Source of the DNA: Chitinophaga pinensis
Lineage (GTDB): Bacteria; Bacteroidota; Bacteroidia; Flavobacteriales_D; Crocinitomicaceae
Reading direction: 5' to 3'
Length of the DNA: 64,000 nt
NCBI GenBank assembly: GCA_945902745.1
Contig: CAMDNE010000001.1
Span: 124,001-188,000 of the forward strand
Below, piece after piece: positions 38,101-48,538 of this stretch. Each line of letters begins with the position of its first letter. Positions within the stretch are counted from its first letter, which is position 1. The translations under genes were made by a program, and so were the position numbers. The notes beneath the pieces were generated by a model. It was not told where the DNA came from and made no database searches. It saw nothing but the letters and a program-made list of their open reading frames with translations.

Positions 38101-40215
38101 TGTAATGGAACAATGGGTTCTATAACAGGAATTACGGCAACAGGTTCAGGATTAATTTATTCTTGGTCAAATTCTGGCGGAGCTGCATTAGATGCGACGA
38201 ATTTAACAGCTGGGTCTTATACTTTAACCGTAACTGATGGGGCAGGATGTACAGCAACTGCCGGGCCTTACGTTATTTCGTTTGTTGCAGGTCCAACAGT
38301 TGATGCTACGAATAGTGTTATTACTCCAGCGACTTGCGGACTTGCGAATGGGTCTATTAATGGAATGACCGCAACAGGAAATGGATTAATTTATACTTGG
38401 AACGCTATTGTTAGTGCTTCATTGAATTTAGCCAATCAAAACGGGGGGAATTATACACTTGTGGTGACTGATAATAATGGGTGTACTGTTTCATCTGGTC
38501 CGCATAATATAGCTACGATTTCGAGTCCAACTATTAATATTGGTTCAATAGTGATGGTGCCAGAAAATTGTAATCTTGCAAATGGTAGTATTAGTGGAAT
38601 TACAATTTCAGGCGGAAGCCCTGGTTATTCCTATTCATGGACTGGAACGAGTCAAACAACCTTAGATATAACAAATTTATCTGCAGGAAGTTATTCTTTA
38701 ACAGTTACAGATCTAAGCGGGTGTGTGGTGAACGGTGGTCCTTATTCAGTGACTAATTCAGGTGGACCAAACTTGGATGAAACGAATGCTGTCGTTACGA
38801 ACTTGCTTTGTGACGGTACACTTGGAACAATTTCTGGAATTACTTCGACAGGAACAGGATTAAGTTATAGCTGGTCCAATGGAGGAGGAAATTCACTTGA
38901 TGCAACAGGATTAGCAGCAGGAACTTATACGCTAACGGTAACAGATATTAACGGTTGTACTTATAATTCATTGCCTTATACAATAAATCCTTTAGTCCCT
39001 TTTGATTTAGATTTATTAGGCATTTTGGTTACTCAAACATCGTGTACATCGAATACAGGAACTGTTACTGGAGCCATTTTAGTAGGAGGAGTTAATGCTG
39101 TCGTTTCATGGACAAATAGCACTGGGACATACAGCGCAAATACATTGGATATTGCAAATTTACCATTCGGAACTTACACAATAACAGCTAGCGATGACCA
39201 AGGTTGTTCTGAATCATTTACAATTTACATAACACAATTAAATGCACCAATGATTGATTTAAGTTTGATGGTTCTTACTCCTGAACATTGTGGACAAAGT
39301 GATGCTAGTATTACAGGTGTTTCAGCTGTTGGAGGGTTCGGAGCATATACATATATGTGGAATAATGATCCACTCATAAATACACCAGATTTAGCAGGTC
39401 TTACAGCAGGTGATTACATTGTTACAGTTACGGATGTTGCTGGTTGTTTTGATCAGCAAACAATAACTGTAACTGGTTCAACTTTGCCTGTAATTGCAAT
39501 AAACAACCTTGATATAAACTCAATTACATGTTTAAATAACGGCTCAATTTCAGGAATTCAAGTTACAGGTGCGCAGCCAATTACTTATTCTTGGACAGGA
39601 ACAACTGAAACAACTTTGGATATCTCCAATTTAACAGCTGGAAGTTACACGTTAACAGCAACGGATAATTTTGGTTGTACGAGTACTTATGGCCCAATCG
39701 ATTTTGTTGACCCAACTCCGCCAATTGCTGCATTTACTTGGAGTCCGAATGAACCAGTCATATTTGAAAATGTAAACTTTACAAATACATCAATTGGATC
39801 AACTTTAACTTCTACTTGGACAATTGATGGGCAGCAATTCAATTCTGCAGATGCACAATATGCTTTCAATGATATCGGCGACATGATCGTCACTTTGTCA
39901 ATAGTAGATGGAAATGGTTGTGTTTCAAGTGTTTCAAATACTATTTCCGTTTTTGGAGAGCTTATAATACCAAATGTTATTACTGTAAATCAAGATGACG
40001 TTAACGAAAAATTTGTCATTCAAGGATTAAAACCAAATTCAGGTTTGGTTATTATTAATCGATGGGGCGAGGTTGTTCTTGATACAGATAATTATTTGAA
40101 CGATTGGGAAGGAAAAGATATATCTGGTAAAGAATTGACCGATGGCGTTTATACTTATTTGCTAAAAGAACCAGATGGTAATTTAAAACATGGTATTATT
40201 CATTTGATTCGATAA
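35161..40215 (+). CDS. Giant SprB-repeat adhesin-like protein with T9SS type B C-terminus
   Basis: Signal peptide; Gly-rich N-terminal domain; repeated 'AGxYTLTVTDxxGCTxxSGPY' units; PKD-like; C-term VINRWGEVVLDTDNYLNDWEGKDISGKELTDGVYTYLL. Confidence 0.88.
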   Translation: MKIKLAKLLLAFISFSPLISAAQKGKDSTYTTVSVTNTIVNTYTYLMANASAGGTSINVNSSTMAGGAFTGNLAAGDLIMIIQMQGATMDIDLTVSLPAPGGWASNYTTPNGHTYDGSWPQYQDLWGQITTVAPFNNYNNAGKHELREVLSISGGNIINLTCALQNSYTATGHTQIVRIPRFKNLTLTAGASSIVPVAWNGQTGGVVAIEVNGNLVIDAGAKISASAMGSRGALANNPGVGTGTATTHTNGNGFGSTFLGTFNGADGARKGEGIGGYTTEYAALYSEFGRGAPANGGGGGGHSNSGGGGGANVGAGAYTGKGVPTTTFGNGPWNLELAGFGGSSSSGGGRGGYSLSLSDQNALVSKPNLAIWGGNARRENGGLGGHPLAYDATRLFMGGGGGAGEEDSGQAGDGGTGGGIVYVVSYGTISGTGSIESNGAVGQNTNPLNQALSGIPSTTNKKGNDGAGGGGAGGSIYIKNIAAIPATISLTANGGVGGNQNLTFNFPAVSEASGPGGGGGGGNITLTSGTPIQSIIGGISGTTNSTQLSEFNVNGATNGAAGVVNPASTIFNYTANNVSICQGTNPTLTAVVTGILPGTLNWYAVPFGGASLGTGLTYTIPLPLLAAGVYTYYVGVCPGTFRIPVKVTVNPKPVINGPAVLTNPNCISAGSITALTVSSGTAAYTYSWNGTATVGPDYTNIPAGTYNLTVTDSKGCTATSGPYNLVGTSGPIINATAVVVTNQLCNGTLGSITGITATGTSLTYLWSNSGGASLNATNLVAGAYTLTVTDGVGCTSTSGPYNVGFTAGPTVNATGLVITPETCGNANGAISGITATGTGLTYTYNGVSNPSTGISSQVGGSYTLVISDVNGCTVSSGPHVIPSIAGPTISTIGINVLNENCNQGNGSISGLTIVGGTPIYTISWSNTAQTTMDISNIVTGQYTLTVTDFNNCVATSGPYDIANLSGPVLDVTGVTLQNELCNGTMGSITGITATGSGLIYSWSNSGGAALDATNLTAGSYTLTVTDGAGCTATAGPYVISFVAGPTVDATNSVITPATCGLANGSINGMTATGNGLIYTWNAIVSASLNLANQNGGNYTLVVTDNNGCTVSSGPHNIATISSPTINIGSIVMVPENCNLANGSISGITISGGSPGYSYSWTGTSQTTLDITNLSAGSYSLTVTDLSGCVVNGGPYSVTNSGGPNLDETNAVVTNLLCDGTLGTISGITSTGTGLSYSWSNGGGNSLDATGLAAGTYTLTVTDINGCTYNSLPYTINPLVPFDLDLLGILVTQTSCTSNTGTVTGAILVGGVNAVVSWTNSTGTYSANTLDIANLPFGTYTITASDDQGCSESFTIYITQLNAPMIDLSLMVLTPEHCGQSDASITGVSAVGGFGAYTYMWNNDPLINTPDLAGLTAGDYIVTVTDVAGCFDQQTITVTGSTLPVIAINNLDINSITCLNNGSISGIQVTGAQPITYSWTGTTETTLDISNLTAGSYTLTATDNFGCTSTYGPIDFVDPTPPIAAFTWSPNEPVIFENVNFTNTSIGSTLTSTWTIDGQQFNSADAQYAFNDIGDMIVTLSIVDGNGCVSSVSNTISVFGELIIPNVITVNQDDVNEKFVIQGLKPNSGLVIINRWGEVVLDTDNYLNDWEGKDISGKELTDGVYTYLLKEPDGNLKHGIIHLIR

Positions 40216-40259
40216 GTTAAATTTATTGTTGTAGCTTAATCCCCAAGTTGAAAAATTAA

Positions 40260-40847
40260 ATGGTAGACACCTTAAATAGTGTAATTGCTTCAGATATCCG
40301 AAATTCATATTTGCGGTATTTAGAGAAATTTTCTAATGAAGATCAACGGAGTATTTCTGTGAACCATTTTGGCATTTTCTCTCAAGATTTGATTAATAGT
40401 ATTGCGAATGGCGTTGAAGAAATTATGGTCTCAAGTGGAGATCAAAAGAAATTAATAAAACGAGTTTTCTCAATTTTAATAGAAGGTCTTCAAAACATTC
40501 GTTCACATGGTGAAAAGGATGAGTTAAATAGGCAATTGGCTTTCTTGTTTATATGTAAAAACACGGCTTCATATAAAATAGTTTTTGGAAATATTATTCA
40601 AAATGAAGACCGAGATATAATAGTTGAATATTTAGATAAAATTAATAGGCTTGAAAATCAAGAATTAAAAGATTTATATATGAATGTTCTCACTAATGGG
40701 TTTTTATCTAAAAAAGGAGGCGCAGGCTTGGGCTTTTTAACGATGCGTATTAAATCAGAAAACGTTTTAAAGTATTCTATTGAAAATCTAGACAACAATA
40801 AATCCCTTTTTATTGTTGAAGTAGTTTTAAACCGTGATTTGGAATAA
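40260..40847 (+). CDS. SiaB family protein kinase (DUF6272-like)
   Basis: VFSILIEGLQNIRSHGEKDE...LSKKGGAGLGFLTMRIKS. Confidence 0.75.
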   Translation: MVDTLNSVIASDIRNSYLRYLEKFSNEDQRSISVNHFGIFSQDLINSIANGVEEIMVSSGDQKKLIKRVFSILIEGLQNIRSHGEKDELNRQLAFLFICKNTASYKIVFGNIIQNEDRDIIVEYLDKINRLENQELKDLYMNVLTNGFLSKKGGAGLGFLTMRIKSENVLKYSIENLDNNKSLFIVEVVLNRDLE

Positions 40848-40909
40848 AGTTATTCTTTCAAATTAAATCAGTCAGAACAATAAAAACTATTTTTCTAGAT
40901 TAAATAAAA

Positions 40910-41332
40910 TTAAAGCGTTTCCAATTTAGCTACAGTCATCTTTAATGTACTCATATCTGTAATACGTAATAAATAATTTTCTGCTGGATATTCAGTTAAA
41001 TCAAAATTAAGTGACGTATTAGGTTCAAGACTAAAGTCCATTATTGTTTTACCATTATTGTCTTTTAAATTTACAGTGTATGCATTGTTAGAATTATTAG
41101 ACATTATAGTAAGACTTAGAAAATCAATTTTTGAATCAATTTGAACATCTAGCGTATTTTGAAGTTCGTCTATTAATTTTGTTAAGACAAATTCGTTTTT
41201 TTCATCCTCATTATCAACTACTGTAGTTTGTGCCATTGATTTAGACTCAGAATCAGATGAAGTGTTATTTTGAGCATTTGCAGAAGCATTTAATAAAATA
41301 AATAAACTTCCTAATAAGTAAATCTTTTTCAT
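40910..41332 (-). CDS. Secreted hypothetical protein with T9SS-like C-terminal strand
   Basis: MKKIYLLGSLFILLNASANAQN signal peptide; YPAENYLLRITDMSTLKMTVAKLETL. Confidence 0.55.
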   Translation of the reverse strand: MKKIYLLGSLFILLNASANAQNNTSSDSESKSMAQTTVVDNEDEKNEFVLTKLIDELQNTLDVQIDSKIDFLSLTIMSNNSNNAYTVNLKDNNGKTIMDFSLEPNTSLNFDLTEYPAENYLLRITDMSTLKMTVAKLETL

Positions 41333-41530
41333 AATTATTGTTTTTTCAATTTGTATGAGTCAAAGAAATAGATCAAATCCCATTTATTTTCAATTATTTG
41401 AACTCTTTAAAATTAAATACGGGAATAGTAATAAACAGAACTACGTATTTCTACTTATTGAAATTTTATATAAGGATATTGTTGTTTTAAAAAATAAACT
41501 TATCTTTGTTTGGAATTATTCTAAATAAGG

Positions 41531-41671
41531 ATGAAACAAGAACTAAAACCAAGTCAAAAAGAATTTCAACAGTTTACTCCCTGCGCTAATTGCTCATGTG
41601 ATAAGAAAAAAGATTGCTGTAAGAAATACAAAAAGCACGGTATACATTGCAAAAAGTGCCCAAAACTTTAA
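41531..41671 (+). CDS. 46-aa cysteine-rich basic small protein
   Basis: MKQELKPSQKEFQQFTPCANCSCDKKKDCCKKYKKHGIHCKKCPKL*; not in ORF track (short). Confidence 0.65.
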   Translation: MKQELKPSQKEFQQFTPCANCSCDKKKDCCKKYKKHGIHCKKCPKL

Positions 41672-41703
41672 ATCACATCTAATTCTTTCCCTATCTTTGG
41701 TTC

Positions 41704-42216
41704 ATGAGATATTTCATATACCTAACGATATTATTTCTTATTAATTCAAGCCACGCAAAATCTCAAGATTCTCTGAATAATTCAATCGGTATCCAAATTG
41801 GTATGACGCGTCTCGACTTTTTTACTGGTTTCCGATATGCACGATCATTTGACAAGTTGGTTCCATTTTGCACCGCTGAAATGGGAATTAATAGAACAAT
41901 TTTCCAATCTCGATTTTTTCCAAAGTTAGGAATTGGTTCTTCGTATTTCGTCGTGAATAAACCCAAACTTAAAATTGGCCCCCAATTATCTTATAGTCAT
42001 TCGCTTTTAAAAGTTAATTCAACTTCAAATCATTTCCATAACTGGAATGAAGTTTACATAGGTGGAAGAATGGAAATTGGTTCAAAAATTCGTTTTACAC
42101 TTGACGTAAATGGTGGTCTATTAAATGAACGGTACTACAATCAAATAAGCAAAAAAAAAGAAGGTGTGAATTCTTTGGGTTTTAATGGTAATATCGGCTT
42201 ACTGTATGTTTGGTAA
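41704..42216 (+). CDS. Outer-membrane beta-barrel hypothetical protein
   Basis: Signal peptide; beta-rich; GFRYARSFDKLVPFCTAEMGIN. Confidence 0.55.
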   Translation: MRYFIYLTILFLINSSHAKSQDSLNNSIGIQIGMTRLDFFTGFRYARSFDKLVPFCTAEMGINRTIFQSRFFPKLGIGSSYFVVNKPKLKIGPQLSYSHSLLKVNSTSNHFHNWNEVYIGGRMEIGSKIRFTLDVNGGLLNERYYNQISKKKEGVNSLGFNGNIGLLYVW

Positions 42217-43003
42217 AATAGTATTGATATCAATTTTGCTGGTTTCTTGTTCTAAGAAAAAAGAATTTGACCAAATCAAGGTGGTTGGTCATGCTGCAAC
42301 AGGCCTAGAAATTCTAAACTCAGTTTACCATGACAATTCGAAAGAAGCTGTTGAATTTGCACTTTCCATTGAAGGATGCGATGGCGTAGAAATAGATATA
42401 CAGCTTTCTAAAGATGGAACATTGTGGTTGTTTCACGATGATCAATTGGATAAAGAAACAAATGGAAGTGGTTGTGTAAATGATTTAACCGATAATCAAT
42501 TATCAGTAATTGAATACGAATCAATTCATAAAGAAAAACTCATTCGTTTAAATGATTTAAATTTCGCTTTGTTCAAAGGGAAAGAGTTGTTTTTAGACTT
42601 ACGCCATTATACTTCTTGCTCAGGGAATTTTGTAAATGTTAATCAAGTCATTGCGGACTTAAACTTACTGAATCTTCAAACAATAATGGATTTCAATGTT
42701 CATTGTGTTTTGTCATATGACCAATGGATTTCACCTTTTGTTGCAGCTGGTTTTAAAGTAGATTATTCTATTTACAATTTGAATGAATTCAATACTTACA
42801 CAAATCTTTATCCTTCAATTTCTGGTTTTGTTGTTCGGAATAGTGATTTTGAAAAAAATGAAATTGAAATGATTAAGAACGCAAATAAAGATCTTTTTAT
42901 CTTTGAAATTCGATCTCCAAAAGGAATTCGATCTGCATTAAATAAAAATCCTGATGCGGTAATAACAGATGATATTCGTGCAACACTAATTGAAAAGTAC
43001 TAA
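42185..43003 (+). CDS. Glycerophosphodiester phosphodiesterase family lipoprotein
   Basis: VVGHAATGLE...CDGVEIDIQLSKDGTLWLFHDDQLDKETNGSG. Confidence 0.85.
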   Translation: MVISAYCMFGKIVLISILLVSCSKKKEFDQIKVVGHAATGLEILNSVYHDNSKEAVEFALSIEGCDGVEIDIQLSKDGTLWLFHDDQLDKETNGSGCVNDLTDNQLSVIEYESIHKEKLIRLNDLNFALFKGKELFLDLRHYTSCSGNFVNVNQVIADLNLLNLQTIMDFNVHCVLSYDQWISPFVAAGFKVDYSIYNLNEFNTYTNLYPSISGFVVRNSDFEKNEIEMIKNANKDLFIFEIRSPKGIRSALNKNPDAVITDDIRATLIEKY

Positions 43004-43341
43004 TGGCAAAAAAGGAAAAATTAAACATCGTGTATTCTACAAACCCAAATTTTCAATACGAATTTGAGGAAGAAGAAAGTGTAGAATCGAAAGCCAATAA
43101 CCAACAGAAATTGTATGTTTCGATCGATAAGAAACAACGTGGTGGAAAAGAAGTGACCTTAGTTGAAGGATTTGTTGGTCCTGAAGAAGAATTGAAAGAA
43201 TTAGGAAAATTGCTAAAAAGCAAATGTGGCGTTGGTGGTTCTGTAAAGGACAATGAAATATTGATTCAAGGAAATTTCAAAGACAAAATCTACGATTTAT
43301 TGGTGAAGGAAAACTATAAAGTCACGAAAAAAGGTGGATAA
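43003..43341 (+). CDS. SUI1/eIF1-like translation initiation factor (YciH family)
   Basis: KKQRGGKEVTLVEGFVGPEEELKELGKLLKSKCGVGGSVKDNEILIQGNFKDKI. Confidence 0.93.
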   Translation: MAKKEKLNIVYSTNPNFQYEFEEEESVESKANNQQKLYVSIDKKQRGGKEVTLVEGFVGPEEELKELGKLLKSKCGVGGSVKDNEILIQGNFKDKIYDLLVKENYKVTKKGG

Positions 43342-43649
43342 AAAAATCAGTCTTCAATTATTCCTGTTGAACATGCCAAAAGAACTAATTGAAGACCGAT
43401 TAACCTAAACCAAAAACAAACGAAAACAATTTGTGGAAAATTTGTATTTCGCTACCACTACTAGTTTAAAGATACGAATGCTTTAGGGTGCTTTTCAAAA
43501 AATAACTTTAACTGTTCTATTTGTTGATTGAAGGGAATGGATTTTTATGTGAAAGGGATTTATTCGTTTTATTTGATTAAAGATCTTCAGTATTAGAACT
43601 ACATTTCTTAAAAATCACGAAAAAGATTTCCAAAGTTCGAAGCTATAAA

Positions 43650-44222
43650 ATGAAAACTCTTATCTTTGTTGAAATGGAAAAGCAAGTCATTCTAAACAAA
43701 CGACATTTTGAATTAACACTCAATAGACTTTGCTATCAACTTATTGAATCTCACACCGATTTCTCAAACACCGTTTTAATTGGACTTCAGCCAAGAGGAG
43801 TGAACGTCGTTGCGCGTTTGAAATCCCAATTAGAAGAAATTCTAGGGAAAGAAATTATTTGTGGAAACTTGGATATCACATTCTACCGCGATGATTTTAG
43901 AAGAAGAGAAAAACCATTGATCCCAAGTGCAACAAACATCGATTTCGTCATTGAAAACAAGAATGTTGTTTTGGTAGATGATGTATTATACACCGGAAGA
44001 ACAATTCGCTCTGGTTTAGATGCGTTATTGGCTTTTGGTCGACCAAAGAAAGTTGAATTACTCGTTTTAATCGACCGCCGTTTTCAAAGAGATTTACCAA
44101 TTCAAGGTGATTATGTTGGAAAATCTGTTGATACCTTGAATTCTGAAAGAGTATCCGTTGAATGGAAAGAAATAGAAGGAGAAGATAAAGTAGTTTTATA
44201 CACAGCAGAAACAAATGAATAA
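43650..44222 (+). CDS. pyrR: Bifunctional pyr operon regulator/uracil phosphoribosyltransferase (start probably MEKQVILN)
   Basis: LIGLQPRGVNVVARL, DITFYRDDFRR, VVLVDDVLYTGRTIRSGLDAL. Confidence 0.93.
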   Translation: MKTLIFVEMEKQVILNKRHFELTLNRLCYQLIESHTDFSNTVLIGLQPRGVNVVARLKSQLEEILGKEIICGNLDITFYRDDFRRREKPLIPSATNIDFVIENKNVVLVDDVLYTGRTIRSGLDALLAFGRPKKVELLVLIDRRFQRDLPIQGDYVGKSVDTLNSERVSVEWKEIEGEDKVVLYTAETNE

Positions 44223-45147
44223 TTTAAGTGTAGAACATCTTACAGGGATAAAAGACCTGACGCGCGAGGATATCGAATTGATATTCACAACTGCGGATAG
44301 TTTTAAGGAGGTTATTAACCGTCCGATTAAAAAGGTACCATCTCTGCGCGATATGACGATTGCGAATCTATTCTTTGAAAATTCAACACGAACAAGGCTT
44401 TCATTTGAATTAGCTGAAAAAAGATTATCGGCCGATGTTGTCAACTTTAGCGCCGCAAGTAGTTCTGTTAAAAAAGGAGAAACACTGATTGATACGGTGA
44501 ACAACATTTTATCGATGAAAGTTGATATGGTGGTAATGAGACATCCAAACCCAGGAGCAGCCAAATTTCTTTCAGAACGAATCAATGCGAAAGTGATCAA
44601 TGCAGGAGATGGGACACACGAACATCCAACACAAGCTTTATTAGATGCTTTTTCTATTCGTGAACGTTTGGGTTCATTGGAAGGAAAAAAAGTAGTAATT
44701 GTGGGCGATATCTTACATTCTCGTGTTGCACTTTCAAATATTTATTGCCTTCAAAAAATGGGAGCTGAAGTTATGGTTTGCGGGCCAACAACACTGATTC
44801 CAAAATATATTCATGAATTAGGAGTAAAAGTTGAACATAATTTGCGCGCGGCACTAGAATGGTGTGATGTTGCAAATATGTTACGCATTCAACTTGAACG
44901 TCAAGACATAAAATTCTTTCCTTCATTGCGTGAATATTCGATGCAATTTGGTTTGACAAAAGAAATATTAGATTCATTGCCAAAAGAAATCATTGTCATG
45001 CATCCTGGTCCAATCAACCGTGGAGTAGAAATAACAAGTGATGTTGCGGACTCCAAACAATCAATCATTCTGCAACAAGTAGAAAATGGAGTTGCCATAA
45101 GAATGGCCGTGATTTATTTGTTAGCATCGAAAATTGAACGTCAATAA
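44215..45147 (+). CDS. pyrB: Aspartate carbamoyltransferase catalytic subunit
   Basis: FFENSTRTRLSFELAEKRL, DGTHEHPTQALLDAFSI, VMHPGPINRGVEI. Confidence 0.95.
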   Translation: MNNLSVEHLTGIKDLTREDIELIFTTADSFKEVINRPIKKVPSLRDMTIANLFFENSTRTRLSFELAEKRLSADVVNFSAASSSVKKGETLIDTVNNILSMKVDMVVMRHPNPGAAKFLSERINAKVINAGDGTHEHPTQALLDAFSIRERLGSLEGKKVVIVGDILHSRVALSNIYCLQKMGAEVMVCGPTTLIPKYIHELGVKVEHNLRAALEWCDVANMLRIQLERQDIKFFPSLREYSMQFGLTKEILDSLPKEIIVMHPGPINRGVEITSDVADSKQSIILQQVENGVAIRMAVIYLLASKIERQ

Positions 45148-45160
45148 ATTTTAGTTACAT

Positions 45161-45520
45161 TTGAACAAACAGAACATAATGAACTTCGAGTCTACTCAAA
45201 ATAAAAATGAAGCGGTTGTAAAAACGAACGTTGATAAACTTGACGCTTCAAACGCTCCAGAATTAAAAGCAGAATTACTTTTGTTGAACAAAAATGGTGT
45301 TAACAATATTGTGATTGATATGAGCGCTACAAAATATTGTGACTCTTCAGGCTTGAGTGCTATTTTAACTGCAAATCGTTTGTGTAAAGATACCAATGGT
45401 AAATTTGTTTTATGTGGCTTGCAAGATAATGTAACGAAATTGATTCATATTTCACAATTGGATAAAGTTTTATCAATTTCATCCAACCAAAAAGAAGCAC
45501 TCGAAGTAATTCATTCGTGA
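45161..45520 (+). CDS. STAS domain anti-sigma-factor antagonist
   Basis: NIVIDMSATKYCDSSGLSAILTANRLCKDTNG. Confidence 0.88.
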   Translation: MNKQNIMNFESTQNKNEAVVKTNVDKLDASNAPELKAELLLLNKNGVNNIVIDMSATKYCDSSGLSAILTANRLCKDTNGKFVLCGLQDNVTKLIHISQLDKVLSISSNQKEALEVIHS

Positions 45521-46434
45521 GTTTTGAAGTAACAATTCTCGGGAGTGGAGCAGCAGTTCCAACTTTAAGAAGAAATCCAACATCCCAGTATGTAGTTTGT
45601 AACGATCGTCATATCTTAATTGATTGTGGTGAAGGTACACAAATGCAAATTCGAAAATTTGGAATCAAGTTTCAACGGATCAACCATATTTTAATTTCCC
45701 ATCTGCACGGAGATCATTTTTTTGGACTCGTTGGGTTGTTAAGTACCATGCATTTAATGGGACGTGATAAAGGTGTCACGATTTATGGTCCTCATGAATT
45801 GGAACTAATCGTGCGAACACAATTAGAAGTTGGTGGAGGAAAGCTTAATTTCGATTTAGTTTTTGTCGCAATAAATGGAGATGAATCAAAACTGATTTTT
45901 GAGGATAATTTAATTGAAATTCATACATTTCCTTTAAAACATCGTGTTCCTACAAATGGTTTTCTAATCAAGGAAAAATTGAAAGAACGCCAATTGTTGA
46001 GTGATGCGATAAAAGGTGCAGGACTGAAATTGGAATATTTACCTCGGCTTAAAAAAGGGGAAGATGTTGTTGATGAAAATGGCAATCTTTTTTCTTTTGA
46101 TGAATTTACAGCTCCACCGAAGCCAAGTTATTCGTATGCTTATTGCTCGGATACTACTTATTGGGAAACGATAATTCCGCATATTGAAAATGCAACTGTA
46201 TTGTATCACGAAGCAACTTTTATTGAAAAAGACAAGGAACGTGCAAAAGCTACTTTTCATAGTACTGCTTCACAAGCTGCCAAAATCGCAGTGAAAGCGA
46301 ATGTCTATAAATTGCTTTTAGGACATTTAAGTGCGCGCTACGACTCAACTGAAATTCATTTGAGTGAAGCCAAAGTTATTTTCAATAATTCTATCGTTGT
46401 TGAGGACGGAGAAAAGTACATTATTTCTCGATAA
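45517..46434 (+). CDS. rnz: Ribonuclease Z
   Basis: LGSGAAVPTLRRNPTSQYV, LIDCGEGTQMQI, ISHLHGDHFFGL. Confidence 0.95.
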   Translation: MSFEVTILGSGAAVPTLRRNPTSQYVVCNDRHILIDCGEGTQMQIRKFGIKFQRINHILISHLHGDHFFGLVGLLSTMHLMGRDKGVTIYGPHELELIVRTQLEVGGGKLNFDLVFVAINGDESKLIFEDNLIEIHTFPLKHRVPTNGFLIKEKLKERQLLSDAIKGAGLKLEYLPRLKKGEDVVDENGNLFSFDEFTAPPKPSYSYAYCSDTTYWETIIPHIENATVLYHEATFIEKDKERAKATFHSTASQAAKIAVKANVYKLLLGHLSARYDSTEIHLSEAKVIFNNSIVVEDGEKYIISR

Positions 46435-46645
46435 GCTTTTCAACCTTAAAGCGTTCAAAAGTCCTGATAACTTCCTGTTAAACATCAGCTTCCTGTACTT
46501 ATATTTGTTTGTTATGCATTAATGCGTTTTAATACCGATGCTGTTTTCAATATAGTTGTCTCCTTAAAATGGAAAACTATTTTCAAACTATATCGGCATT
46601 ATACTTAAACGATAAGTGTTTTGAATTACAATACATGTAGTATAA

Positions 46646-48535
46646 ATGGCTGAAAATCAATATACGGAAGACAATATTCGTTCCCTCGATTGGAAGGAAC
46701 ATATTCGTTTGCGTCCAGGAATGTACATCGGGAAGCTTGGTGATGGTGCTGCGGCTGATGATGGTATTTATATTCTTGTAAAAGAGGTAACGGATAACTG
46801 TATTGATGAGTTTGTCATGGGGAATGGTAAACGAATCGATATTAAAGTTCGAGACGGAAAAGTTACCGTTCGTGATTACGGACGTGGAATTCCATTAGGG
46901 AAAGTAGTTGAAGTTGTTTCAAAAATGAATACCGGTGGAAAATATGATTCAAAGGCATTTAAAAAATCGGTAGGATTAAACGGTGTCGGTACGAAAGCAG
47001 TAAATGCTTTGTCGTCGCATTTCATGGTTTATTCTGTTCGTGAAGGGAAAAAGAAACAAGCATCTTTCTCAAAAGGTGAGCTTATTGAAGATTTAGCAAT
47101 CGTTGATACGGATGAACAAAATGGAACATACGTTGAGTTTATTCCTGATGAGACAATCTTTAAAAAATATGCTTTTAAAACACCGTATATTGAGAAAATG
47201 ATGTGGAATTATTGCTACCTGAATAGAGGTTTAGCAATGTATTTCAACGGAGAAAAATTTCAATCGAAAGATGGATTAAAAGACCTTCTTGAGAACAATA
47301 TGGATGGTGATCCATTGTACCCAATTATACACATTGAAGCAGAAGATATTGAAGTAGCTTTTACGCATGGAAAAACGTACGGTGAAGATTACTATTCTTT
47401 TGTCAATGGACAACACACAACACAAGGAGGAACGCACCAAAGTGCTTTTCGTGAATCTGTAGCCAAAGTAATCCGTGATTTTTACAACAAGAATTATGAA
47501 GCATCCGATATCCGTCAATCAATTGTTGCAGCAATATCAATAAAAGTAGTTGAACCTGTTTTTGAATCTCAAACAAAAACGAAATTGGGTTCTCAAGAAA
47601 TGGAGCCTGGAGGGAAATCTGTAAGAACATTTATTAATGATTTCTTGAAAGAGAAATTGGATAACCATCTGCACAGAAACCCTGAAGTGGCTGACTTAAT
47701 TGAACGAAAAATAAAGCAATCTGAAAGAGAGCGTAAAGAACTTTCTGGGATTAGAAAAATAGCGCGTGACAGAGCGAAAAAATCAAATCTTCACAATAAG
47801 AAATTAAGAGATTGCAGAAGTCACTTGACTGATTTGAAAGATGAACGTCGTGAGCAAACAACCTTGTTTATTACTGAGGGAGATTCTGCAAGTGGATCAA
47901 TTACAAAATCGAGAGATGTGAATACGCAAGCTGTTTTTTCCTTGCGTGGTAAACCATTGAATTGTTATGGACTTACGAAGAAAATTGTATACGAAAATGA
48001 AGAGTTCAATCTCATTCAAGCAGCTTTAGACATTGAAGACGATATGGATAATTTGCGTTACAACAACATCGTTATTGCAACAGATGCGGATGTCGACGGA
48101 ATGCATATTCGGTTGTTGTTATTGACTTTCTTCTTGCAATTCTTTCCTGATTTAGTGAAAAGAAATCACGTTTATGTTCTTCAAACACCTTTATTTCGTG
48201 TGAGAAATAAGAAGAAAACGATTTACTGTTATTCAGAACAAGAGCGTCGTAATGCAATTGAAGAATTAGGTAAAAATCCGGAAATAACACGATTCAAAGG
48301 ATTGGGTGAAATTTCTCCAGATGAATTTAAATATTTCATTGGTGACGATATTCGCTTGGAACCAGTAATCCTTTCAAAAGACGCTTCAATTGATTCAATT
48401 TTATCTTATTATATGGGTAAAAATACACCTGAACGACAAGAATTTATTATTGATAATTTACGTGTTGAAAAAGATATTGCTGAGATCATAGAGGAAAATG
48501 ATACAGAAGATAATAACCTTGAAATTGCTTCATAA
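46646..48535 (+). CDS. parE: DNA topoisomerase IV subunit B
   Basis: [60 protein letters not shown]. Confidence 0.93.
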   Translation: MAENQYTEDNIRSLDWKEHIRLRPGMYIGKLGDGAAADDGIYILVKEVTDNCIDEFVMGNGKRIDIKVRDGKVTVRDYGRGIPLGKVVEVVSKMNTGGKYDSKAFKKSVGLNGVGTKAVNALSSHFMVYSVREGKKKQASFSKGELIEDLAIVDTDEQNGTYVEFIPDETIFKKYAFKTPYIEKMMWNYCYLNRGLAMYFNGEKFQSKDGLKDLLENNMDGDPLYPIIHIEAEDIEVAFTHGKTYGEDYYSFVNGQHTTQGGTHQSAFRESVAKVIRDFYNKNYEASDIRQSIVAAISIKVVEPVFESQTKTKLGSQEMEPGGKSVRTFINDFLKEKLDNHLHRNPEVADLIERKIKQSERERKELSGIRKIARDRAKKSNLHNKKLRDCRSHLTDLKDERREQTTLFITEGDSASGSITKSRDVNTQAVFSLRGKPLNCYGLTKKIVYENEEFNLIQAALDIEDDMDNLRYNNIVIATDADVDGMHIRLLLLTFFLQFFPDLVKRNHVYVLQTPLFRVRNKKKTIYCYSEQERRNAIEELGKNPEITRFKGLGEISPDEFKYFIGDDIRLEPVILSKDASIDSILSYYMGKNTPERQEFIIDNLRVEKDIAEIIEENDTEDNNLEIAS

Positions 48536-48538
48536 AAG

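Noticed and set aside
46520-46612. Imperfect inverted repeat aataccgat...atcggcatt upstream of parE
   Set aside because: Only 8/9 arm matches with a long, weakly structured interior; insufficient to claim a regulatory element.
47276-47630. Antisense ORFs in parE
   Set aside because: Shadow ORFs of a conserved gene.
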